Shown: positions 23,769 through 32,093 of the stretch, one piece after another | Numbering within the stretch: position 1 is the stretch's first letter | Layout of the letters: the number at the start of each line of letters is the position of its first letter | NCBI GenBank assembly: GCA_035583355.1 | Contig: DATEZQ010000002.1 | Location: forward strand, 1-53,774 | Direction: 5' to 3' | DNA length: 53,774 nt | DNA from: Candidatus Paceibacterota bacterium | Lineage (GTDB): Bacteria > Patescibacteriota > Minisyncoccia > Phycocordibacterales > UBA6899 | The notes under the pieces: model-generated | Told to the model about the DNA's origin: nothing | The model's input: only the letters and a program-made list of their open reading frames with translations | Database searches by the model: none | Program-made: the position numbers and the translations under genes

Positions 23769-24158
23769 TCATGTTACCGTTCGATGCAACAAACGTGCAA
23801 CTGTGGCATACGCTGTCGACTTGTCCGTCGGCTCAGCACCAATATGCACGAATGCCGCATTAAGCAGTGGATCCCCTGATGCAGCAAAAAGTGTAATTCG
23901 TCCACGCCTTGTATTCATGAGATCTTCCGCAAGCAGAAGTGTTGTACCCATGCGACGATCTTTGCGACTGAGTGGCACATGGCCATCCAGCAAAATGATT
24001 GCAATATCATCATGCTCTGCAATCAGCAGAATCCCTTCCTCGATTGTACTCGCAACCAAAAATACGCAATGCGCCGCAAGTGCTGCTTCCGCAAGCTCTT
24101 GAAACAATGGATCATCCTCAATAAGTAAAACTTTTGGTTTTACTGGAGGATTTTGCAT
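23769..24158 (-). CDS. Divergent receiver-domain protein
   Basis: This encodes about 129 residues with one receiver domain: KVLLIEDDPLFQEL at the N-terminus, Asp in IILLDGHVPLS (about residue 57) and a predicted Thr/Ser switch in LFAASGD. The Lys of the last strand appears as TDKSTAY. The loop after the acceptor Asp (GHVPLSRKDRRMG) is longer than usual. The ATG at 24158 was chosen since GGAGGA lies 10 bases upstream; the frame extends 19 codons further. It lies upstream of pilB on the same strand, with a terminator between. Confidence 0.8.
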   Translation of the reverse strand: MQNPPVKPKVLLIEDDPLFQELAEAALAAHCVFLVASTIEEGILLIAEHDDIAIILLDGHVPLSRKDRRMGTTLLLAEDLMNTRRGRITLFAASGDPLLNAAFVHIGAEPTDKSTAYATVARLLHRTVT

Positions 24159-24268
24159 AGACACAATATCCTCCTCTCCAAAAAGTACCCTCTTGGCATA
24201 GTACACCTGCCGCATCTTCGGTCAACGTCTTTTGCACCATGAAATAGCAAAAACAAGTACGCAAGTAG

Positions 24269-25114
24269 CTATTTATGCACAAGTACAAAGAGGCCAACAA
24301 TAATCAATGCAAAAGCAAATACCTTGCGTAGTACATTCTCTTCATGAAAATAAAATACTCCAGAAACAAGCGACCACAATACTGAGCAAGCGCGAGAAAA
24401 TGCAAGAATAAGAGACGCAGGAGCGTACTGGTATGCGAGCGATATCAAAAGACTTGAAAATGCTTGTGAAACAAATGAGAATCCAAGCAGTGGATGAGCT
24501 TTCATTTGCACCAGAAGCTGTCTATCCTCCCTTGAGAACACCAGCCGTGTCGCATAGATAGAGAAGAGTGCAAGCGAGATGTAAAACTGAGAAATAGCCG
24601 CGGCATTATAGTGCGTAATATCGTATTTATATAATGTCAGGTTCACCACAGAAAGCACTGCGGAAACTAGTGCGAGTCCAATCCCCTTCCCATGGATCTT
24701 CCCTCCTGCAAAATACGAAAGAAGTACGACAAGGATAATACCAATCCCCAGAAATTCGACATTTGTAATCGTATACCCCATTGCGATATCAACCACAAGG
24801 AGTAACGGAATCGTCAGGACACGCGTAAAACTGAACGTTGAACGATCGACGTTCGCAAGTGCACGAAAGACCACTTCACACTGTAGAAATTCTGAAAATA
24901 TGCGTAACGCAAAAAGTGGCAATGCATCAATATTATAGTGAAGACTATGCCCTTGAAATAATGCTGCTCCACCAAACATGAGTACAGCCATCGATTCGAT
25001 TAAAAAGCCATAGAGAATATATGTGAAAACACGACCAGCAAAAGCATGCTTCGATGCTGAAGCAGAAAGTTCTTCAAAGAAATGGCCAACAAAAACGAGC
25101 ATGCCTGCAAACAT
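24269..25114 (-). CDS. DMT-superfamily (EamA-like) membrane transporter
   Basis: This encodes 281 residues with about nine or ten hydrophobic helices in two similar halves, the layout of the drug/metabolite transporter superfamily (EamA). The second half has YQYAPASLILAFSRACSVLWSLVSGVFYFHEE, matching the EamA C-terminal motif, ending with FAFALIIVGLFVLVHK. The direction and substrate cannot be told from sequence. A TATGAT box is eight bases before the ATG. It stands alone between a receiver gene and secF, with no operon partner. Confidence 0.8.
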   Translation of the reverse strand: MFAGMLVFVGHFFEELSASASKHAFAGRVFTYILYGFLIESMAVLMFGGAALFQGHSLHYNIDALPLFALRIFSEFLQCEVVFRALANVDRSTFSFTRVLTIPLLLVVDIAMGYTITNVEFLGIGIILVVLLSYFAGGKIHGKGIGLALVSAVLSVVNLTLYKYDITHYNAAAISQFYISLALFSIYATRLVFSREDRQLLVQMKAHPLLGFSFVSQAFSSLLISLAYQYAPASLILAFSRACSVLWSLVSGVFYFHEENVLRKVFAFALIIVGLFVLVHK

Positions 25115-25162
25115 AGACTCTTATCATACAAGAGAATGTCCACCCTGTGAATCCAAAAAAGA

Positions 25163-25189
25163 AAAACCATACACAATGTGTATGGTTTT
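25163..25189 (-). terminator. Terminator of secDF operon
   Basis: AAAACCATACACA-ATG-TGTATGGTTTT just after the secF stop. Confidence 0.85.
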
Positions 25190-25193
25190 CATA

Positions 25194-26087
25194 TTAGCGT
25201 TTGCGCTTCTCGATGAAATTCGCCATGGTCACCAGGAGTGGTGATCCGATGAATATCGAAGAGTAGGTACCAATGATAACACCAATACCAAGAGTGAATG
25301 CGAAGTACTTGGTCGACTCACCTCCAAAGAGATAAAGTGCACCAATAACAATAAGCACGGTAAGTGAGGTGTTGATTGACCGAGTGAATGTCTGAGATAC
25401 CGACTTACCAACTGTTGTCTCAAAGTCCTCCTTTAGACCGCTTCGAAGATTCTCTCGTGTGCGATCAAACACAACGATAGTGTCGTGTACCGAGAATCCA
25501 AGCACCGTCAAGAGTGCCGTCACAAAGAGTACGTCGATCTGAACACCGATATTATGTGCGCTCAGCCAGATATAGATGCCGGCAGGAATAATCACGTCGT
25601 GCGCAAGTGCGATGACTGTGATGAAGCCATACATCCAAGAAGATACTGGCTTACTGACCTGGCGAAATGCATATGCAACATAAAGCATAATACCAATAAG
25701 CACAGAGATGATCGCCCAGATTGAGTTCGAACGAAGCTCTGCTCCAATTGATGGACCATATGAACTAAAGCGCACAATCTCTGTCTTCTCTCCAATTGAC
25801 GCTACAGTGATGAGCTCTTGACGCTCCTTTTCAGTGAGATCCTTAGTGCGGATGAGCACACTCTTCTCGCCTGCTGCCTGTACTTGTACCGTACCCCAGC
25901 CAAGCTTTCCGAGTGCAGTCTTGATATCTTCTATCTGCGGCTTCTCCTGGTAAGAAAGCTCGAGAAGTGCACCTCCCGTAAACTCAATACTGTAGTTCCA
26001 CTTGTTGAAGATAAGCGAACCCATTGAAGCAATCAACAATATCCCTGAAAGGATATAGAAGAATACGCGATGTTTGATGATATACAT
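25194..26087 (-). CDS. secF: Protein translocase subunit SecF
   Basis: This encodes 297 residues with six helices: one N-terminal, a periplasmic P1-like domain (about residues 30-125, EFTGGALLEL), then helices with the SecF signatures LGFSVHDTIVVFDRTREN and RSINTSLTVLIVIGALY. SecDF uses the proton gradient to pull exported proteins from the SecYEG channel. It is read 6 bases after the end of secD, so the two are one operon and probably coupled. In this window Sec exports large surface proteins and pilus parts, and prepilins also pass through it. Confidence 0.96.
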   Translation of the reverse strand: MYIIKHRVFFYILSGILLIASMGSLIFNKWNYSIEFTGGALLELSYQEKPQIEDIKTALGKLGWGTVQVQAAGEKSVLIRTKDLTEKERQELITVASIGEKTEIVRFSSYGPSIGAELRSNSIWAIISVLIGIMLYVAYAFRQVSKPVSSWMYGFITVIALAHDVIIPAGIYIWLSAHNIGVQIDVLFVTALLTVLGFSVHDTIVVFDRTRENLRSGLKEDFETTVGKSVSQTFTRSINTSLTVLIVIGALYLFGGESTKYFAFTLGIGVIIGTYSSIFIGSPLLVTMANFIEKRKR

Positions 26088-26093
26088 ATGAGC

Positions 26094-27503
26094 TTATTTA
26101 GTGAATCCCCCTCCAAAGAGAAAATGTACGAGCTTCGACTTGCCCGATGCCCCAAGTGCGTAAAGGAATGAACGTGATACGGTGATTGCGGTAAAGAGTG
26201 AAAGAAGTACGCCGAGCCCGAGAGTCAGTGCAAAACCCTTCACCACCGAGGTACCGAACCAGAAGAGAATAGAGGCAGAGATGAGTGATGATATATTCGA
26301 GTCACGGATACTTGTCCATGCGCGAGTGAATCCATCATGCATTGCATCGCCGAGATCCTTTCCTTTCTTCATTTCCTCCTTCATGCGCTCAAAGATGAGA
26401 ATATTCGCATCCACAGCCATACCAACTGAAAGCAAGAATCCTGCGATACCTGCCGCGGTAAGTGTCACTGGAATAAGCTTAAATACAGTGAGCATCAACG
26501 CCACGTAGATACCCATCGCAAGTGACGCGATGATTCCTGGAACGCGATACCACATGATAAGGAAGAATGCGACAAGCAAAATACCGATAAGTCCTGCATG
26601 CATGCCAGACTTCAGTGCATCTTGCCCAAGCGTTGCGCCAATGGTCTGTGTAGATACCAATGTAATGGGTACAGGAATCGCTCCAGAGTTCAAACGTCCC
26701 TTAAGATCGCGTGCCTCCTGCATAGTGAAGTTTCCTGAAATGATGGCATTACCATCAGTGATTGCTTCACGCACAACCGGAGTAGAAATTGGCTGTCCAT
26801 CAAGATAGATAGCTACGCGCTTCTCCACGTTAGCCTTCGTAATCTCAGCGAAGAGCTTCTGACCTTCATCGTTGAAAGCAAGTGAGATCGTTGGCTCATT
26901 CGTCTGACTTCCGATGACCACCTCAGCCTTCTTTAGCTGTGCACCAGTCAATCGAGTCTCTATGAAGTCTGCGTCCTCAAGCGCTCGTGGGTGTGCAGTC
27001 AGTGCTGCCTGCTTTTCAGCATCAGTGACCCCTTCCTTCGTGAAGACCTCCTTCACTGCATCACGATCTTTCTTGATTGCATCCTTATCGGCTCCCTCTG
27101 GGCGCTCGGTCTTGAATTGCAAGAGTGGTGTCTGTCCAATCTGCTCAGTCGCAGCACGAACATCAGTAAGGCCTGGAAATTCAATGATCAAACGCTGCAC
27201 AGAATCACCTGTAGCTGATCGTGTTGCTTCTGTCTGGACATTGGGCTCTGAGACGCCGAGTGCGTTGATACGACGCTCGATAACATCACGGAGCGCTGCC
27301 ATTGTCTCAGGGACATCTTTTGCGGCAACCGCCTTTGTATCTGCCTGGTAAGTAAGTTGTGTGCCTCCCTGGATATCAAGTCCAAAACGGAACGGGAATT
27401 TTGCCATGAACTTTGCTCCTGGCTTCTCGCTCGCATAGACTGTAAACCCGAGTCCTACTCCGGCAAGGAGAAGGATGAGGGCAATAATGCGCTTTTTCCA
27501 CAT
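26094..27503 (-). CDS. secD: Protein translocase subunit SecD
   Basis: This encodes 469 residues with the N-terminal helix (MWKKRIIALILLLAGVGLGF), the P1 domain (GLDIQGGTQLTYQ, DVIERRINALGVSEPNVQ), a P4-like region and five C-terminal helices with AGIAGFLLSVGMAVDANILIFERMKEE, the conserved motif that relays the proton. The ATG at 27503 was chosen (AAGG six bases upstream) over an in-frame codon 35 codons further out, since the extra sequence is unlike SecD. The message continues into secF. Confidence 0.96.
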   Translation of the reverse strand: MWKKRIIALILLLAGVGLGFTVYASEKPGAKFMAKFPFRFGLDIQGGTQLTYQADTKAVAAKDVPETMAALRDVIERRINALGVSEPNVQTEATRSATGDSVQRLIIEFPGLTDVRAATEQIGQTPLLQFKTERPEGADKDAIKKDRDAVKEVFTKEGVTDAEKQAALTAHPRALEDADFIETRLTGAQLKKAEVVIGSQTNEPTISLAFNDEGQKLFAEITKANVEKRVAIYLDGQPISTPVVREAITDGNAIISGNFTMQEARDLKGRLNSGAIPVPITLVSTQTIGATLGQDALKSGMHAGLIGILLVAFFLIMWYRVPGIIASLAMGIYVALMLTVFKLIPVTLTAAGIAGFLLSVGMAVDANILIFERMKEEMKKGKDLGDAMHDGFTRAWTSIRDSNISSLISASILFWFGTSVVKGFALTLGLGVLLSLFTAITVSRSFLYALGASGKSKLVHFLFGGGFTK

Positions 27504-27632
27504 AATACCTTGAATTATAGCTGTATTTATGTTCCCGTAAAGGCTTGACACTACCGGTGCCGCTCGGCACAGCACTGAATAATTTCGCAAGAAACTCGCC
27601 TCCTTCATGCAAAAGCGTGCGTGAAAATATAA

Positions 27633-27660
27633 AAATCAAGCCCTTGGGCTTGATCTTCAT
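27633..27660 (-). terminator. Terminator of the folD-PAP2 operon
   Basis: ATCAAGCCC-TTG-GGCTTGAT with T-rich flank on the minus strand; it overlaps the stop region of the PAP2 gene. Confidence 0.8.
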
Positions 27661-28193
27661 TTTATTCTTTGCAACCAGCGCACTTCAGCACAACGAAAGA
27701 GTAGCGCCACCTGCCAGCCAAGATATGCCCCCGCAATGACATCAGTGAACCAATGGACGCCAACCGCGATTCTTCCGATCATGACGAGGGGTACCAAGAA
27801 TGAGATAAAGACACCGAGACGGCGATGGGTAAACCACAGTGTTGTCGCAAATGCTGTAATAAGCGCAACGTGGAGCGAAGGAAATGAGGCAAGTGGGTCC
27901 GTTGCGGGAACAAACGGAACAAAGCCAAGCACGGCATACGGACGGATGACAACAACTACATCTTTAAGTAAGAGTGCAATGATTGCAGTTACTAAAAGAG
28001 GAAATAGGTCATGAAACACTGTGCGCGTATACGTCCCCACTTTGCGAAGTGGAAAAAGCATAAATACATACATCGACACTGCGAGCACTAAAAGTCCATC
28101 TGAAAGAAGAATGGCGAAAGACTCAGTCCATATATTGAGTGACGAGTAGTGATAGAACGCAAGCGCAATCGACTGATTGATTGAGGTGAACAT
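27657..28193 (-). CDS. PAP2-family membrane phosphatase (UppP/BcrC-like)
   Basis: This encodes 178 residues with about five helices and the three PAP2 signatures: KDVVVVIRP, SFPSLHVA and GRIAVGVHWFTDVIAG (catalytic His in PSLH, second His in VHWFTD). Such enzymes remove phosphate from lipid phosphates such as undecaprenyl pyrophosphate (BcrC type), phosphatidic acid or phosphatidylglycerol phosphate; the substrate here is inferred. It is read 2 bases after folD on the same strand, so they share a transcript. It may recycle the lipid carrier used by the sugar transferase and RodA pathway further on. Confidence 0.87.
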   Translation of the reverse strand: MFTSINQSIALAFYHYSSLNIWTESFAILLSDGLLVLAVSMYVFMLFPLRKVGTYTRTVFHDLFPLLVTAIIALLLKDVVVVIRPYAVLGFVPFVPATDPLASFPSLHVALITAFATTLWFTHRRLGVFISFLVPLVMIGRIAVGVHWFTDVIAGAYLGWQVALLFRCAEVRWLQRIK

Positions 28194-28195
28194 AA

Positions 28196-29032
28196 TTAGG
28201 CATTAGCGCGACCTCGCGCGAGAATAAGCAAATTCTTCATGAGCGCAACAACGACGAGTGGCCCCACACCTCCTGGTGTCGGAGTGAAGAGTGACGCGTG
28301 AAGCGCTACATCAGGGTGCGCATCGCCAACGAGCTTTCCTTCGACTCGTTGCATACCTGCATCAATCACGACAACACCCTCGCTCACATGTTCAGGTTTT
28401 AAGAGATGCGGAACACCTGCTCCACAAATAATCACTTGCGCATCCTTAGTAAACTCCTTGAGATCACGCACGGGCTGATCAACGACAGTGACTCGCGCAC
28501 CACACTGACGCATGAATTGAGCAAGTGGTGCGCCAACAAGAATGCCATGCCCCAAAACAAGGACTTCCCTACCAAGTGTATGTACGGAGTATGCCTCAAA
28601 AATATATTGAACCGCTGCAACAACAGGAGGAAGGATGGGAAATTCTTCGTGCGCAAAACGTGCACGCGCGTCAGGGGACAGCACGTCAACATCCTTTGCA
28701 AGCGGAATAGCCGAAAGCACACGCGACCTATCGATATGCGCAGGAAGTGGTAGTTGCACCATTATGCCGTCAATCCCATCATCGCCACCAAGCGTAACAA
28801 TCGCATCGATAACCGCGTCAGTTGTCGACTCATGAGGGAGACGAATAACAGTAGTCTCGATATTAAGTTCTCGCGCCTTGTCGACTTTTCGCTTTACATA
28901 CGCACTGCTTGGTGCATCCCCTTCAATCAATACGATTCCAAGTCCAGGAGTAATCGAAAACTGAGCACGCGCTTTCGCGAGCGCAGCTTCCATCTTTTTC
29001 GCAAGTAATTGTCCGTGCACGATATTCATCAT
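28196..29032 (-). CDS. folD: Methylenetetrahydrofolate dehydrogenase/cyclohydrolase, diverged FolD
   Basis: This encodes 278 residues with the FolD fold. SSAYVKRKVDKA carries the catalytic Tyr and Lys (Y-V-K-R-K), DGIMVQLPLP and PGGVGPLVVVALMKN are conserved. The usual GRSxxVGxP is GHGILVGAP, and KDVDGFxxxNxG is KDVDVLSPDARARF, a form I also associate with CPR folD genes. It interconverts methylene-, methenyl- and formyl-tetrahydrofolate. TATAAT at 29038-29043 ends five bases before the ATG. The next gene upstream (29065) is divergent, only 32 bases away. Confidence 0.9.
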   Translation of the reverse strand: MMNIVHGQLLAKKMEAALAKARAQFSITPGLGIVLIEGDAPSSAYVKRKVDKARELNIETTVIRLPHESTTDAVIDAIVTLGGDDGIDGIMVQLPLPAHIDRSRVLSAIPLAKDVDVLSPDARARFAHEEFPILPPVVAAVQYIFEAYSVHTLGREVLVLGHGILVGAPLAQFMRQCGARVTVVDQPVRDLKEFTKDAQVIICGAGVPHLLKPEHVSEGVVVIDAGMQRVEGKLVGDAHPDVALHASLFTPTPGGVGPLVVVALMKNLLILARGRANA

Positions 29033-29037
29033 TGGGC

Positions 29038-29043
29038 ATTATA
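29038..29043 (-). promoter_or_regulatory. -10 box, leaderless start of folD
   Basis: TATAAT on the minus strand, 5 bases before the ATG at 29032. It lies 9 bases from the -10 box of the divergent gene. Confidence 0.55.
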
Positions 29044-29052
29044 GCATGGGTG

Positions 29053-29058
29053 TATACT
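29053..29058 (+). promoter_or_regulatory. -10 box, leaderless start of hydrolase gene
   Basis: TATACT, 6 bases before the ATG at 29065; a weak TTGGGC lies at 29032-29037. Confidence 0.55.
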
Positions 29059-29064
29059 ATACAT

Positions 29065-29856
29065 ATGCGACCGATCATACGATCTTTACTGTATATAAGC
29101 ATTGGCGTATATATTGGTTTTGGAATCTATGCCACACTCAGGCAGGACAACATGCTCTATTTTCCCGAAACTACAGCGAAGAACTTATCTGAGTGTGCAG
29201 AGGAAAACGGTGGCACTGCTATAGATAATCTTCGATACAAAAATCTCCATGGCGTTCTTTACGAGAAAAGCACGAGCACGCTGATTGTCATTTACCACGG
29301 AAATGCAACAAATGCGTGCGCGAGAGGACTCTACCTCACCGCATTATCACAAAACCCTGCAAGCGTTCTCGTTGTTTCCTATCCTGGTTATCTTGGCGAC
29401 CTCACGCCGCCAAGCAGCACTCGCATATTAAGGGAAGTAAGCGATGCCGTCCTTTGGGCAACGGAACATCGCTATGCTACTGTTGGAGTTATTGGTGAAT
29501 CTATTGGTGTTGGACCAGCAAGTTTTCACGCTGCGCTATACCCCGCACCACTTGCACTTATCGCTCCCTACCCCTCACTCTCAGCACTCGCATCAAAAGT
29601 TCTCCCGCTTTACCCCGTACGTGCAATCCTACGCGACGACTTCTATGTGAGCTCTTGGGCCAGAGCAGCATCGCGAGTACTCGTCATTGTGGGCTCGAAC
29701 GACACAACCATACCAAAACAGCTCTCCGAAAATCTCTTTGCATCACTGCCGCAGAAGGAAAAATATTTTCTTGAACTCCCCTACGACCACGATGAGCTTC
29801 TCGGAAGCATTGAGGGTGTACGCATGATCGCTCGATTTCTTGCGTTGCCACAATAA
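29065..29856 (+). CDS. Membrane-anchored alpha/beta hydrolase
   Basis: This encodes 263 residues with an N-terminal membrane anchor (IIRSLLYISIGVYIGFGIYA), then an alpha/beta hydrolase: oxyanion strand LIVIYHGNATNA, nucleophile Ser in IGESIGVGP (GxSxG), Asp in IVGSNDTTIP and His in YDHDELLG, a full catalytic triad in order. It resembles small BEM46- or DUF818-type hydrolases that act near the membrane; the substrate is unknown. The ATG at 29065 was chosen because TATACT lies six bases before it; an upstream in-frame TTG would be inside the promoter. It is the only plus-strand gene between 10331 and 47117. Confidence 0.85.
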   Translation: MRPIIRSLLYISIGVYIGFGIYATLRQDNMLYFPETTAKNLSECAEENGGTAIDNLRYKNLHGVLYEKSTSTLIVIYHGNATNACARGLYLTALSQNPASVLVVSYPGYLGDLTPPSSTRILREVSDAVLWATEHRYATVGVIGESIGVGPASFHAALYPAPLALIAPYPSLSALASKVLPLYPVRAILRDDFYVSSWARAASRVLVIVGSNDTTIPKQLSENLFASLPQKEKYFLELPYDHDELLGSIEGVRMIARFLALPQ

Positions 29857-29886
29857 TAAAACACGCATAGAAGTGCGTGTTTTATT
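29855..29886. terminator. Bidirectional terminator shared by hydrolase and sugar transferase
   Basis: AATAAAACACGCA-TAGAAG-TGCGTGTTTTATT, a 13-bp stem that includes the last bases of both stop codons (29854-29856 and 29885-29887). Confidence 0.85.
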
Positions 29887-30907
29887 ATGCCCCAACTCGT
29901 GAAATAGCCGCATATACAGTACGGAATACAATTTTGAAATCAAATGCAAACGAACGATGTTGCATATAGAAGAGGTCATAGGCGAGCTGTCTTTGAGCCC
30001 CCTCTACTTCAGATAATACTTGATCATCATGTAACTGTGCCAAACCAATAAGTCCAGGCGTAACGAAATGACGCACCGTGTAATATGGGATCAATTCATT
30101 ATATTGCTCTACGCTAGGAGAGACTTCAGGTCGTGGACCAATAAGTGAAAGGTCGCCCATAATAACACTGAAAAGTCGAGGTAATTTATCAAGATGATAA
30201 CGAGATATAAAACGGTTCAATTTCGTTGAACGCTCATTACCTGTGGTTGCTATACAAAACCTTGCAAGGTAGATACGCTTCATATTTTTTCCAACATATT
30301 CCTGTACGGAAAGCCCAGTACGAGCATTACGTCGCAGTGCAATCAAGACAGGAATATAAAGCGGAACAGAAACGATGAACAGTGGTATGGCGATTAGCAG
30401 ATCAAAAATTCGCTTCACTATATTAAACATCGAATGCATAGGGAATGAAACGTTCTCGACGAGCCAAGCGTGGTTCACCCTATGCAAAGCAACATACTCA
30501 TTGAGCTCTTCGAATATGACATTTTGATCAACAAATTGTACCCCTTTGAAACTCAGTGCATAAAGTTCACTAAGAATCGGGAGTATTTGTGCATCGCGTA
30601 TATCGAGCACTACAACCCTCGCACTCCCCGACTTCACAAACTCTTGCACCCAAGATATCACCTGAGATTCACTGAGAGCTTTTGTGTCGCAAAAATGAGC
30701 AAACGCTATATGAAAATGTGCTGCATCATTCACCTGTCTGAACAGTTCACGGGTATTCCCTCCTGAACCAACAAGAACGGCACGAGTACGATTCCTTGCG
30801 AGCAATGTACGGTTACTCCATACCTTTCTCCAAAACACCCCCACGCGAGTCATATGTAGACGTCGCGCTAAAACTGAATAATGATTTCTGAGGCGGTAAG
30901 TTGGCAT
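29885..30907 (-). CDS. Bacterial sugar transferase (undecaprenyl-phosphate type)
   Basis: This encodes about 340 residues. The N-terminal 170 residues are a nucleotide- or CoA-binding-like domain (TRAVLVGSGGNTREL..VVVLDI). The C-terminal part has the long helix of the polyisoprenyl-phosphate hexose-phosphate transferases (LLIAIPLFIVSVPLYIPVLIAL) and the catalytic motifs KLPRLFSVIMGDLSLIGPRPE and TPGLIGLAQ. These enzymes start polysaccharide synthesis on undecaprenyl phosphate. The ATG at 30907 was chosen: TGGACA (30938-30943), a 17-base spacer and TAGCTT (30915-30920) precede it, and a terminator lies between this start and rodA. The frame is open to 30991, where it would overlap rodA. Confidence 0.85.
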   Translation of the reverse strand: MPTYRLRNHYSVLARRLHMTRVGVFWRKVWSNRTLLARNRTRAVLVGSGGNTRELFRQVNDAAHFHIAFAHFCDTKALSESQVISWVQEFVKSGSARVVVLDIRDAQILPILSELYALSFKGVQFVDQNVIFEELNEYVALHRVNHAWLVENVSFPMHSMFNIVKRIFDLLIAIPLFIVSVPLYIPVLIALRRNARTGLSVQEYVGKNMKRIYLARFCIATTGNERSTKLNRFISRYHLDKLPRLFSVIMGDLSLIGPRPEVSPSVEQYNELIPYYTVRHFVTPGLIGLAQLHDDQVLSEVEGAQRQLAYDLFYMQHRSFAFDFKIVFRTVYAAISRVGA

Positions 30908-30914
30908 TTGCTCA

Positions 30915-30943
30915 AAGCTAGCAGATGCCAAAGCGAGTGTCCA
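30915..30943 (-). promoter_or_regulatory. Promoter of sugar transferase gene
   Basis: TGGACA (30938-30943), 17-base spacer, TAGCTT (30915-30920), then 7 bases to the ATG at 30907. Confidence 0.5.
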
Positions 30944-30950
30944 GTACACA

Positions 30951-30976
30951 AAACACGCACTCTGTGCGTGTTTAAA
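30951..30976 (-). terminator. Terminator of rodA
   Basis: AAACACGCA-CAG-AGTGCGTGTTTT on the minus strand follows the rodA stop codon (30972-30974). It supports a start of the next gene downstream of it. Confidence 0.75.
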
Positions 30977-32093
30977 ATCCAAGAAATTCATTCTTCATCT
31001 CTTCCCTATTCGCTACGCGCCTAAAGCGTCTCATTCCCATCAATAAACCGAGGCCAACAAACTCAGTCAGCAAATGCGAGCCACCATAACTCATGAATGG
31101 CAATGTCTGTCCTGTAACCGGCATCAAGCCGATATTCATTCCTACGTGAATGATGAATTGCACAATAATGAAGATAACCAGTCCCGCCGCGTATAGTGTT
31201 TCAAAATTTGTCGCACCAAGCATACCTTCATGCAATATGCGCATCACCAAAACAAGGAAACAGATGAAAAGCAATGTCACCCCGATAAAACCCCACTCTT
31301 CTGCATATGCAGCGAAAATAAAGTCAGTCTGGTACTCTGGAAGAAACTTGAGCCTTGATTGGGTTCCTTCCCCAATACCCTTTCCCAGCACTTGCCCAGA
31401 ACCAACAGCTACGGTCGACTGATATGCATTCCATCCAGAGCCACGAATATCAGTAAGTGGTGCAATAAAGGTAATGATACGATTCTTCTGATGTTGCGTG
31501 AACACAAATCCCCACATGAGACCAAAAAGTATAACTCCGATGCCAAGTACCCCAAAGAGATGCTTCTTATTAATCCCTGAAACTACCGTCATACCAAACC
31601 AAAGCGCGAGATAAATGATTGCGGAACCGAAATCAGGCTGTAAAAGCACAAGCAGTGCAGGCAACGCAACATACGCAGCACTGATAATGATATGCTTCAC
31701 ATGAGCGATCTCAACGTGCCTACGTGAGTAATATTTGGCCAAGAGAAGAATGAGCACAAGCTTCATCACGTCGGCAGGCTGGAATGCGAGAAAACCGAGG
31801 TTGAACCAACCTTTTGCCCCCTTCCACGCACTACCCATAACAAACAGTGCAGCAAGCAAGAAAACCATCACCCCATAGAGCATTGCAATCACGTGTGACT
31901 TACGAAGAATGCGCGTATCAATGAAAGAAACTCCAATAGAGGCAAAGAATGCAATTGGAATCCAAACGAGTTGCCTGATGAAATATGTATTACTTCCCGA
32001 AAAAGCATACATCGAAACCAGCCCTGCTCCCATAATGGGAATAAGAATGAGGTAGGTAATCCAATCAATGTGTCGCAGTTTCTCCAAGTTCAT
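30972..32093 (-). CDS. rodA: Peptidoglycan polymerase/shape protein RodA
   Basis: This encodes 373 residues with about ten helices and the SEDS signatures: KGAKGWFNLGFLAFQPADVMKL (substrate-binding region with the catalytic Asp motif) and NIGLMPVTGQTLPFMSYGGSHLL. RodA polymerises glycan strands from lipid II with a class B PBP; none is in this window. The first 29 bases overlap the end of the VWA-protein gene, so translation is probably coupled. The family is the RodA/FtsW/SpoVE group and RodA is favoured by the length and lack of an N-terminal extension. Confidence 0.93.
   Translation of the reverse strand: MNLEKLRHIDWITYLILIPIMGAGLVSMYAFSGSNTYFIRQLVWIPIAFFASIGVSFIDTRILRKSHVIAMLYGVMVFLLAALFVMGSAWKGAKGWFNLGFLAFQPADVMKLVLILLLAKYYSRRHVEIAHVKHIIISAAYVALPALLVLLQPDFGSAIIYLALWFGMTVVSGINKKHLFGVLGIGVILFGLMWGFVFTQHQKNRIITFIAPLTDIRGSGWNAYQSTVAVGSGQVLGKGIGEGTQSRLKFLPEYQTDFIFAAYAEEWGFIGVTLLFICFLVLVMRILHEGMLGATNFETLYAAGLVIFIIVQFIIHVGMNIGLMPVTGQTLPFMSYGGSHLLTEFVGLGLLMGMRRFRRVANREEMKNEFLGF

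Noticed and set aside
30907-30991. Start of the sugar transferase at 30991, overlapping rodA
   Set aside because: A terminator hairpin and a promoter with a 17-base spacer lie between 30991 and the ATG at 30907, and the extra 28 residues do not resemble the family.
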